Shown here one piece after another: positions 24,400 to 33,963 of a stretch of 64,000 nucleotides of DNA (its first letter is position 1; each line of letters opens with the position of its first letter). Position numbers and translations under genes: made by a program. The notes under the pieces are model-generated. The model did not search any database, had not been told where the DNA came from, and saw nothing but the letters and a program-made list of their open reading frames with translations. The DNA is from Rhizophagus clarus (Eukaryota > Glomeromycota > Glomeromycetes > Glomerales > Glomeraceae): positions 1 to 64,000 of the forward strand of contig BLAL01000033.1 in NCBI GenBank assembly GCA_015698045.1. Reading direction: 5' to 3'.

Positions 24400-25250
24400 T
24401 CATGGGAAAATGTACAATGCTCACTATTCAAACATTTAAATCCAAAGCTGATCTACAAAATTAAAGAAACAATTAGCATGTGTCTTTAATTATAAAAAAT
24501 CAGTTTTGAAACTTTGAGTTTTGAAACTTACCATTACATCCAATCTAAATTTGAAGCAAGATGAAATCTATAAAGGAAAAAAAGACAAAATTAATAAAGA
24601 AACTAGAAAGGGATAGAAACGAAAGAACAACTAAGTACCAACCTGATTTTTATGAATGAAATGAAAACAAAATCTAAAAAGAAAAAAAAATGTTAATAAC
24701 TATAAAAATAATAAAAATATAATGATCCAGAAAGATTATTTTGACTCTCACCAAATTTCTACACTTTAAACCTGCCTAAAAAAGCTAAGTTCTAATTGTA
24801 TACCTATTATCAACTTTTTAGCTAGTTGTATAGTATTTTTCAAAGAAATCTAAAAAGACCATCTAAAAAATAAAAAAAAAACAAACCTGTTAAAATAAAA
24901 AAAAAACTAAAAAACTGTTTTTATTACTTATTATATTTTATTAACACTACTCCATCTTTACTGAAATCCATATTTGAAGAACTGGTTAAAGATATTAGCT
25001 TAACAGAGTCTGGCCCATTTAATTTCAAGAGTCTGATATCTTTACAAAGAAAGAAAAAAATGTTAGAAAATACTTCTTAAAAACAAATTAAAAAACACCT
25101 TTTCTTTTACCTTGTCAACATAAAATCCTGTTAGGGTAGCATCCCTACAAGAAGAAAAACATCTTTTAATTATCAAGCAAATCCTATTTATCTGTCTAGT
25201 TCATTTAGTCTAGCATCTGATATCCTACAAAAAAGAAAAGAGAAATTCTA
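24400..25250 (-). other. String of short splice-bounded segments on the minus strand
   Basis: Reading the minus strand, several segments of about 24-60 bases are each preceded by a pyrimidine run plus AG and followed by GT(A/G/T)(A/G). Examples: about 24533-24568 (36 bases; CCTTTATAG before, GTAAG after), about 24758-24773 (TTTTTTAG before, GTGAG after) and about 25113-25146 (CTTGTAG before, GTAAAAG after). They do not join into one open frame that I can recognise. The same style occurs at 40.9-42.6 kb. They could be exons of a non-coding transcript or remnants of a repeat-derived gene. Splicing is inferred only from signals. Confidence 0.35.
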
Positions 25251-25870
25251 AAAAAAAAATATAATAAAATAATAATAAATATAAAATTAAAAAATTAAAA
25301 AAATAAATTTAAAAAAAAAATAAAATGAAATTTGTGTAAAAAAACTGAAAAGTAATAAATAAAAAAATTAATTTAAAAATAAACTTAATAAAATTTTGGG
25401 TTAAAAAACTGAAAATTTTTTTAAAAAAAAATACAAACTTTAGATTAAAAAAACCAAGAAAGTTTTGATCTAAAAAATTGAAAGAAAGTAAATTAAGAAA
25501 ATTTTCAGTTTTAAAAAACTAAAGAAAATAATTAAATAAAAAAATTGATTGATTAGTATAACAATCATTTTATTTTTTCATCTTTTTTTTCAGTTTTATA
25601 AACTAATTTCAGTTTTTTTAAAAAAAATCATTTCAGTTTTTAAATTGAATTTTATCTATTTACTTAGAAAAAAATTTTTAAATATATTTATTTTTTTTGA
25701 AAAAAATTTTTAAATATTTCTTTTCAGTTTTATAAACTGAATTTTTTTTTAAAAAAATTTAATTTCAGTTCTTTTGAACTGAATTTATCTATTCTTTTTT
25801 TTTAAAAAAAATTATTTTTAGTTTTTTTAAGTTTTTAAAACTGAATTTTGTTTATTTTTCTATACTTTTC
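25220..25870. repeat. A-rich/T-rich mirrored zone with AAACTGAAA / TTTCAGTTT motifs
   Basis: About 25220-25540 is almost pure A with AAAAACTGAAA-type words; about 25560-25860 is almost pure T with TTTCAGTTTT words. Reverse-complement matches such as AAACTGAA versus TTCAGTTT recur symmetrically about 25550. It is a large imperfect inverted repeat, which would form a hairpin transcript. Confidence 0.6.
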
Positions 25871-26269
25871 ATTTGACATTTATGGACTTCAGAAGTAATT
25901 AAATTTTGTAAATATTACAGAACTTGATTTTTTTTGGTTTTTTTAGATTTTGGACATGTAAGAAAAATAAAAAAAACTAAGATTCATGCACATTATTACA
26001 AAACTTAATTTTTTTAATATTTTTTTTTACTAAAAAATGTTTATTTATTATCATTTTTCTTTATCTTATGGAGATTCAGTACTGGTAAATTTCTGAAACT
26101 TGTTTTGATTATTTTTATTTAGTTTTATAATGTTTCTATTATTTTATACTAGGATTTAGCTAGAATTCAGTTTGAATTATTAGATATATACCTAATAATT
26201 AATGCTCCTTGCAAATTACTTTGATGTATAATGAATTTTTATCGTTAAAAGCTGTACATTATGATGATA

Positions 26270-26770
26270 ATCTTGTAGGTAACTTTAAATATTATAAGTA
26301 CATTTAAAAATATGTTTATACAGTACATTATAAATGTATAAATTTATGTACCGTATCTATAGTAAAAAATAATATGTTAATAAATGTATATATTAAATAT
26401 ATCGTATTTATTAGAATACATTATAAACATATAATTTAATATACCGTATCTACAGTAGAAATAAATATTACATTATAAACATATGAATTTAATATACCGT
26501 ATTCATATTTTGCGAACAGTATACAATATACTGATATACAATAGAAATATATTTATACAGTATACGTTATAAATGTATGAATTTAAAATACTGTATCATG
26601 CAGTATATTTACCATATATTTTATTACATTTTTTATTATTAGTAGTATTTTACGAACAGTATACTTAATACTGATATGCAATATACAAAATTGCAAATAC
26701 TATCAAAGATGTGAATATACAGCATACAAACAGTATATATAATTTTTATAGAATCACAATCTGTATATGA
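26270..26770. repeat. Repeat field built on ACATTATAAAYATATRAATTT and ACAGTATA
   Basis: Several 50-70-base units share CATTATAAACATATAATTTA, ATACCGTATCTACAGTA and AACAGTATAC. Related to the field at 22.6-23.3 kb by the shared GCGAACAGTAT words. Confidence 0.6.
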
Positions 26771-28544
26771 ATATATTAAAATGTAATCTTGCAATTTTTT
26801 ATTTATTACTTATTTATATATTAATATTTAATTAGATAGAGTGGATCTTAATTGTTTTAGAATAATTTAATAAATTAGTTATATAAATAATAGATATATC
26901 TGTATTCTCATATAACCAATAAACTCACAAATTGCACTACCTTGCAAAAAAAAAAAAAAATTTTTTTAGAATAATTATTAAAGGATCTTCTCAGCTATTA
27001 CATTTTTAGAGTCTATATTATAATTCATTTGCAATTATATAGATAGCTTCTAAGGTTACAAATTATCCAATTATGAAACTCATATAACTTTTAATTGAAG
27101 ATGAATCACAACTGATAATATAGTCACAATTTCATTCTTTAGTTAAACTTTCTTATAAAAGTCTAACTGCTAAATGGTTTAAATAATTAAAAACTTTAAC
27201 TTTATTCTTTCTTAATTCAAAATTAATTAAACTAAAATTTAAATAATCAAATTTATTTTTTATATATCAAAATTTTTAAATACACCCACAAATAATCAAT
27301 GAATGAAGAATTAAATCATTATAAAAATAAATGGACTTTAGAAAATCAGCTATATAGTTAATAAAAAAATTTATAAGAATAAAGATTATGATATAGAGAT
27401 CTTTTTAGTAATTGATAAAGATAAAATAATAAATTTATTAATATTCAATGATTGATTTAGTTCTATAATCACTTTGGCTTTTGTTGTTTAAAAATTTTTA
27501 GAATTATAATTAATCATTTGAATGTAAATCTTTAGATAGTTATTATGTCTTTATGACTTTATTTTTGTAACATTACTTTAGAATTACACAATTCTGAGAC
27601 TTACTTTTAATGTTAAATGAAGATTAAAAAAAGTGTATCAATAATATCTGTTCTATTATGTCATAACAGCTACTGAATTCATAAATCGATTAGTAATAAT
27701 TACATTAAAAATGAATTATTATCATCAATTAAAACAGCTTTATCTTATTTATCAATACTTTACTTTTACATAGATGGATCATTAAAAATAGTATTTCAGT
27801 TTATTTGTGACTGTTATGATTACATTTCAATGATTATCAACCAAGAGGTAGCATTTATAAAAATGAATTCTCATTTAAGCTTTTACTCACAAATTGTTAA
27901 TTGATCTTTCTTTATATAAGCCAAAACCTTTGCAATATTTCTAACTCTCATAGTATATCCAAAATACAAATAATACTAATATAATTTTATCTATTAAAAA
28001 GTTTTTAAATTTAAGAAAAAAATTTAAGATAGCAAAATTTAACAATTCTCTTTTATTATATTATATAGGTATTTTTTTGAAAGATAGGGATATAGATTTA
28101 ACTTTGATAAAAGTAAAAGTACATACTGGTGATCACTTTAATAATTTAGTAAATGAATTAGTAAAGAAAAGATTAAATAGTAAAATTTTTTTTTAGAATG
28201 AATTTATCCATAATTTTAGTGATTATAGATTTATTCTAATATTTCTATTGAATAACAATTAATCTTTTTATTAAATTTATAGGACAAGTTTAAACATATA
28301 ATGAATAGTGTAACTTATAAATTAATAATAAATTATTCTTATTGTAATTATCATATTATAATAATAAACTACTGGATTAATTTTAGTTGTTATATTTGTT
28401 ATATTTGTTATATTTATTTTATTTATTTGGTTTTAAATTTTAGTTTTTTTTTTATTATTTTTTTTATTTTTATTTTATTTTATTTTTTTTTTTATTTATT
28501 TAATTTTTTGGTATTAATTATTAATATAAATTAGGTTTAATATA

Positions 28545-29926
28545 CAGTCGGTGTTCAAAAGTATCTGGCAATGCCGATCATCAAATAATTTGCTAACACG
28601 TATCCTTAACTTTAAATGGTCATAAATCAACACCGATAGCACCAAATTTGATAATTTTTTTTTTTTTGAATAAAAATTATGATAGATTTTCTAAAAAAAA
28701 AAAATTCATTTCTTTATAATACGTTTCTTTGTATAAAAATGACAAAAACTCGTGAGCTTACTCCTTTTAAGCGTGGTGAAATTGTCGGACTTTACAAGGG
28801 CTCACACAACATTACTAATATTTCTAAAACTTTGGATATACCAAGAAGTACAGTAAATGACGTAATTGTTAAGTGGAAAAAAGATGGGTTAACGTCATCA
28901 TCTCCTCGGTCTGGTAGACCACCCATTATGAATGATCGTGATCAATGGCATATTAATCGTTTAATTAGGGATGATAGATAGCAGTCTGTTGAAGATCTAA
29001 CCAAAAAATTTAAAGAAATGGGGCTTAAATCTGTGAGTACAGCTACTATACATCGTAATCTTTATGAATTGGGGTATCATGGGTGGGCTGGGGTCAGGAA
29101 ACCTTTTGTTTCAGAACAAAATCGTCTTAAACGCTTATCTTGGTGTAAGGAAAGGAAAAACTGGGAAAAAGAGTGGGAAAATGTGGTATGGAGCGATGAA
29201 TCTCGATATCTTTTGTTTCAAAATGACTCTAACCATTGGGTTTAGCGCAAACCTAAAGAAAAATATGATGTTGATTGTCTTTTACCTACAGTTAAACAAG
29301 GCAGTCCTGGTATAATGGTTTGGGGTGCTTTTATTAGTAATAAAATTGGTCCATTAGTAATTATTAGAGAAAATATTAATGCAAAAAAGTACCTAGAAAT
29401 TTTACAGAAACATTTACTACTTTTTTTTGTGTCTCTTGGTAATGAAAATAAGTACATTTTCCAGGATGATAACGCGCCCGTTCATAGAGCAAATATAGTA
29501 ACAGACTGGAAAAATGAAAATTCAATTAATTTTTTTCCGTGGCCAGCCCAGAGCCCAGACTTAAACCCTATCGAGCATGTATAGGATTTTTTGGAAAGAC
29601 AAGTTCGTAAGCGTGATGCAAGACCAAAATCTACTGAAGAACTTATCTTGGCACTGCAGGAAGAGTGGGTCAAAATTGAATCAAATTTTTTGGAAACTTT
29701 AGTTTCTAGCATGCCAAGAAGAGTACGTGCTGTAATTAAAAGTAAAGGGTACCCTACCAAATATTAATAGTATACTTGAAAAGTTCATAATATTAGGATT
29801 CTGGCAATATCTGTTTTATTTTTTGTTATTAAGATAGTTTCGGAAAAATTAAAGGTTAAAATTCAATAAAATTTTTTCGATTTTGCCGATCATTTAAATT
29901 TGCCAGATATTTTTGAGCACCGACTG
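28545..29926 (+). mobile_element. Tc1/mariner (DD34E) transposon inserted in the tandem array
   Basis: Terminal inverted repeats start CAGTCGGTGTTCAAAAGTAT (28545) and end with the near-complement GTGC/CACCGACTG (29926). Both sides have the TA target duplication (28543-28544, 29927-29928). The empty site can be read as GGTTTAATATAGGTTGATGG, exactly the array junction, which confirms the insertion boundaries. It is 1382 bp with one transposase frame inside. Confidence 0.95.
28739..29767 (+). pseudogene. Tc1 transposase with three in-frame stops
   Basis: One frame of 342 codons. The N-terminal HTH pair (LTPFKRGEIVGLY, IPRSTVNDVIVKWKK) is followed by SGRPP, the GRPR-like linker. The catalytic core has VVWSDESRYLLF (first Asp), IFQDDNAPVHRA (second Asp) and WPAQSPDLNPIEH (Glu). 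The spacing between second Asp and Glu is 34 residues, so DD34E. Stops lie at 28978 (TAG), 29243 (TAG, where W is expected after HWV) and 29582 (TAG, where the usual IEHVW has Trp). No frameshift. The two Trp-to-stop changes are G-to-A. It is a recently silenced copy; the ends could still be mobilised. Confidence 0.93.
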
Positions 29927-30851
29927 TAGGTTGATGGTTTATATAACATTAATTCAATTTATTTATAAGTTACATTAACTGGTTTTATTAATTGTATCTG
30001 TATTTTATATTAGTTTAATATATTTTATAATAAAATCATTACATAACCTTTAAAAAAAAAATAAAATTTTTTTTTTTGAATTTTTTTTATTTTTATTTTA
30101 TTTTATTTTTTTTTTTGTTTATTTAATTTTTTGGTATTAATTATTAATATAAATTAGGTTTAATATAGGTTGATGGTTTATATAACATTAATTCAATTTA
30201 TTTATAAGTTATATTAATTGGTTTTATTAATTGTATTTGTATTTTATGTTAGTTTAATATATTTTATAATAAAATCATTACATAACCTTTAAAAAAAAAA
30301 TAAAATTTTTTTTTTTGAATTTTTTTTATTTTTATTTTATTTTATTTTTTTTTTTGTTTATTTAATTTTTTGGTATTAATTATTAATATAAATTAGGTTT
30401 AATATAGGTTGATGGTTTATATAACATTAATTCAATTTATTTATAAGTTACATTAACTGGTTTTATTAATTGTATCTGTATTTTATATTAGTTTAATATA
30501 TTTTATAATAAAATTATTACATAACCTTTAAAAAAAAAATAAAATTTTTTTTTTTGAATTTTTTTTATTTTTATTTTATTTTATTTTTTTTTTTGTTTAT
30601 TTAATTTTTTGGTATTAATTATTAATATAAATTAGGTTTAATATAGGTTGATGGTTTATATAACATTAATTCAATTTATTTATAAGTTACATTAACTGGT
30701 TTTATTAATTGTATCTGTATTTTATATTAGTTTAATATATTTTATAATAAAATCATTACATAACCTTTAAAAAAAAAATAAAATTTTTTTTTTTGAATTT
30801 TTTTTTTTTAATATTATAATAATTAACAAATTTTATCTTTATAATAAATTA

Positions 30852-31665
30852 TTATAACAAATTTTCTGATTTGAATAACATCATATATTGATAATCAGTA
30901 TGTGCCCTAGTAAAAGTATCTTCAGATAACCCAATTTTAGAAAAAGAATATTTATCATCAGGTTTCCATTTTACAATTTCAATTTCTGGTGGTTTTAATA
31001 TTTCAATAAATTCATCTAAAATGGGTGCTGCTACATGAGGATTAATTGTTGAAGTATATTCAACCTTGAATTATAAAATAATTTTTATTAATGATAATGT
31101 AATAATTCATATATTAAAATATTAAACTGAATCCAACCTCCATTAGCATTCCTTTGTAATTAGTACTTTTAGGATATGCAACACGAATTAAGAAATCACC
31201 AATAATATATGTATAGCCCTAAATTAAATTTAAAATTAGTATTGCATACCATACCAAAGAAAATAGATTGAAGAAGAGAAAAAAAATCTTTTTTTTTAAC
31301 AAACATCATAAACCATGACTTGTCTAAGGTGCCATAAATTTTTTAATTTTTCAAGAATGTTTTCCATTTCACGTTCAGCCTCAACAATTACATCATCTAT
31401 CAAACAATAAATTTTACTAGTGTTATAGAATTCTGTTGTATACATAAATTTATCAGCGCCCGTACTTTTGTTATCTCGATATAATTTAACTTGTATTCCC
31501 CATTTGTCCCTGTAGCTTCCGAGTAAAGTAGTTGTAACTCGTTCATGAAATTTCGTCATTCCTTGACCATTATTATCTTTCCATAATAACACACTATTAT
31601 AAAAACAAAATTAGTTATTAGCCAAATGGTAATGACAATAAAAACAGATACCTTGTTACACCCAT
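30852..31665 (-). CDS. MED20: Mediator complex subunit 20
   Basis: Four exons: 31652-31665 (14 nt), 31305-31593, 31138-31218 and 30852-31064, phases consistent, 198 residues, the usual fungal Med20 length. The start MGVTSVLLWKDNNGQG and the following ERVTTTLLGSYRDKW, then YCLIDDVIVEAEREME, match the family's N-terminal half. The C-terminal half has YTYIIGDFLIRVAYP, GMLMEVEYTS and a final TDYQYMMLF, the usual Med20 pattern of two TBP-like repeats. Known role: part of the Mediator head module (with Med18 and Med8) linking activators to RNA polymerase II in the nucleus. It is head to head with the eS1 gene, start codons 235 bases apart, so the promoter is probably shared. The first coding exon is only five codons. 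Confidence 0.88.
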
Positions 31666-31900
31666 GATAATTTTTTCTCCGAAATAGACAAGCAACTTTG
31701 ACTCTCAAATCATACGGAAATTCTTTCTTCTCGTTCAATATAATAGCCAATAATATCATATTAAAAACACGGGATCATTGATCCTCCAATCAAACTTAGT
31801 GCTGGATTTATAAAGATTAAAATTTTAGCAGAAGTAAAATTTTCCTCCTCTTCCGGCTCTCTAAACACTTTTATATACTCATATTTGTGTAGAGTTCAAC
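31666..31900. promoter_or_regulatory. Shared divergent promoter of MED20 and eS1
   Basis: 235 bases between the two start codons. The eS1-proximal side has a pyrimidine-rich run TTTTCCTCCTCTTCCGGCTC ending about 45 bases before the ATG, the kind of tract often found at ribosomal-protein transcription starts. CTCCAATCAAA (about 31782-31792) contains a CCAAT box. Function is inferred from position. Confidence 0.5.
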
Positions 31901-33318
31901 ATGGGTTTGTAATTTTATATTATCATTGTTTTTTTTTTTAAAAAAAAAAAGAAATAAGAAACTTATATATAATTTTTTTTTCTGTGGACTATACGTAAAT
32001 TTTTTTTCTTGTGGGTTGGACGAATTTTTTATGTAGCCGTTGGCAAGGTAGACAATCCATCCATCAATTATTATATTTAATAAATGTATGTCCAATTTAT
32101 TGATAATTCCACTCTTTGAATTGTAAAGAATAAACGACTTAGTAAAGGAAAGAAGGGGTTAAAAAAGAAAATGTAAGTCTATAGAAAAATTATATTCGAG
32201 TCAACTTAATAAAGAATTGTTATTCAAATTATCATCCTTGATATATCTATGTTTATTTATTTTTAAATTCAATTATTGAGACATTGATTCAATTTCTCGT
32301 TAATTATGTTTACGTTTACTAAATCAAAAAAAATTATTTTCAATCAAATAACAAAATATCATAGCGTTGACCCTTTTACTAGAAAGGATTGGTATGATGT
32401 AAAAGCTCCTTCGATTTTTGAAGTTCGTAATATTGGAAAGACCCTTGTTAACCGTACGCAAGGTTTAAGTAAGTAATCAACTAAAAAAAAATCAGGATAT
32501 TGTTTATATCTTAAATTGAAGATTAATTAAACTAATTTTACTAAAGAAAACGCCAACGACGCCTTAAAGGGTCGTGTGTTCGAAGTCTCTTTAGCCGATT
32601 TGAACAAAGATGAAGAGCAGGCTTTTCGTAAGATAAAACTCAGGGTTGATGAGGTACAAGGTAAAAACTTGTTAACCAATTTTCATGGTATGGACTTTAC
32701 CTCTGATAAACTTCGATCTCTGGTTAAGAAATGGCAGGTACGGTCATTCCTAATGCTTAATTTTCATTAGATACTCTAAATAAATTAATACCTAATTTTA
32801 TTGTGTCCAATATATTAGTCTCTCATCGAAGCTCACGTTGATGTAAAGACAACAGATGGTTATTTGTTGCGTCTTTTCGCTATTGCCTTTACAAAAAGAC
32901 GACCTAATCAAGTTCGAAAAACTACATATGCACAATCATCTCAGATTCGTCAAATTCGAAAAAAAATGTTTGATATTATGACTCAGCAAGCGGCTACTTG
33001 CGATTTGAAAGAGTTAGTACTGAAATTTGTACCTGAATCAATTGGTCGTGAAATTGAAAAGGCGTGTCAGGGAATTTATCCCCTCCAATTTGTATGTATC
33101 AAAAAAACTGTATTTTATTTTCTTAAAAAACTTTTTATAACATATTAATTAATTGTACTCGATAACTCTAGGTATACATTCGTAAAGTTAAAATTCTTAA
33201 AAGTCCTAAATTTGATGTACAAAAATTAATGGAATTACATGGTGATAATGTTGATACTGGTTCCAAATTAGGAGGTAGTGGAGACTACAAAGAACCTGAA
33301 ATTCAAGAATCTGTGTAA
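31901..33318 (+). CDS. RPS1: 40S ribosomal protein eS1 (RPS3A/Rps1)
   Basis: Seven exons: 31901-31904 (ATGG), 32037-32047 (11 nt), 32129-32172, 32365-32468, 32547-32737, 32819-33091 and 33172-33318; 257 residues, normal for eS1. The spliced start is [19 protein letters not shown], followed by [49 protein letters not shown] and [20 protein letters not shown], all family hallmarks. The end is [11 protein letters not shown]. The protein sits on the 40S platform near the mRNA exit and eIF3. The 5' gene structure is unusual: the start codon exon contributes four coding bases and the next exon eleven, yet only this splicing restores the conserved MAVGK start. Highly expressed housekeeping gene; pyrimidine-rich promoter shared with MED20. 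Confidence 0.95.
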
Positions 33319-33359
33319 AAAAATTTTTATTTGAAAAAAGCAGCATACTTATTGCATGA

Positions 33360-33405
<46 letters not shown>

Positions 33406-33963
33406 TTTTTTATATACATAAATAAAATCGGAAATATTAATTTGTTTAAATTTATCGAAATAATATTATGACTTAAATATACAATAATTACAATAATTTT
33501 CATTCAAAATTGTAACACTTCAAATTGATTTTTCAGTAAATTTTTTTTTTAAAAGTTCTTTATACAAGTCATTAATAATGACATTTTTTAATAATTCTCA
33601 AATAGAGATAATATAAAATAAAGCATTGGTAATTTTGAATTGTTTTTTGTGATGAGTAGGATGAGATAATTATGTTGAAATTGCTTGATATATAATGAAG
33701 GTATTTTTTGAAAAAGAATATCTTTACAAAGAAGAAAAAAAATAAGCCACTAACAAAATTCAAATATTAACACAGATAAACAATTACCATAATATATATA
33801 TATATATAAAATATACTAGATAAAAAAAAAATATTCCTAATAAGTCTAAAAAAAGAAATGATAACTACATAACCTTTATTACATCTTCAACCATCAATCA
33901 TTTTATTTTGTTCTCAACTCGTATTCTCCTCTTTTATACTCCTCATTTTCATACGAAAATAAC
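33319..33963. other. 3' flanks of eS1 and DEF1 with a long T/A homopolymer
   Basis: Convergent gene ends. At 33361-33404 a run of 15 T is followed directly by 29 A, broken only once at most, able to fold as a hairpin. A second T-run lies at 33541. No ORF of interest. The eS1 polyadenylation region probably lies just before the homopolymer. Confidence 0.6.

Larger units (their letters stand above)
22425..28439. other. 6 kb AT desert without genes
   Basis: No credible gene: open frames here are short and made of Phe, Ile, Asn, Tyr and Lys, as expected from A/T composition. It contains several minisatellite-like fields and a large A-rich/T-rich mirrored zone (listed separately). Confidence 0.7.
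28440..30810. repeat. 239-bp tandem array, interrupted by a Tc1 insertion
   Basis: AGGTTGATGGTTTATATAAC starts at 29928, 30167, 30406 and 30645, exactly 239 bases apart. Copies differ by only a few substitutions (for example ACTGG/ATTGG, ATCTG/ATTTG). A diverged partial unit lies left of the Tc1 element (28440-28542). The last unit degenerates into A/T runs at about 30800. Each unit ends in GGTATTAATTATTAATATAA then ATTAGGTTTAATAT. It has a long T/A tract and no coding capacity. Confidence 0.92.

Noticed and set aside
28301-28534. 77-residue Tyr/Phe/Ile frame
   Set aside because: Low-complexity T-rich translation within the diverged first unit of the 239-bp array.
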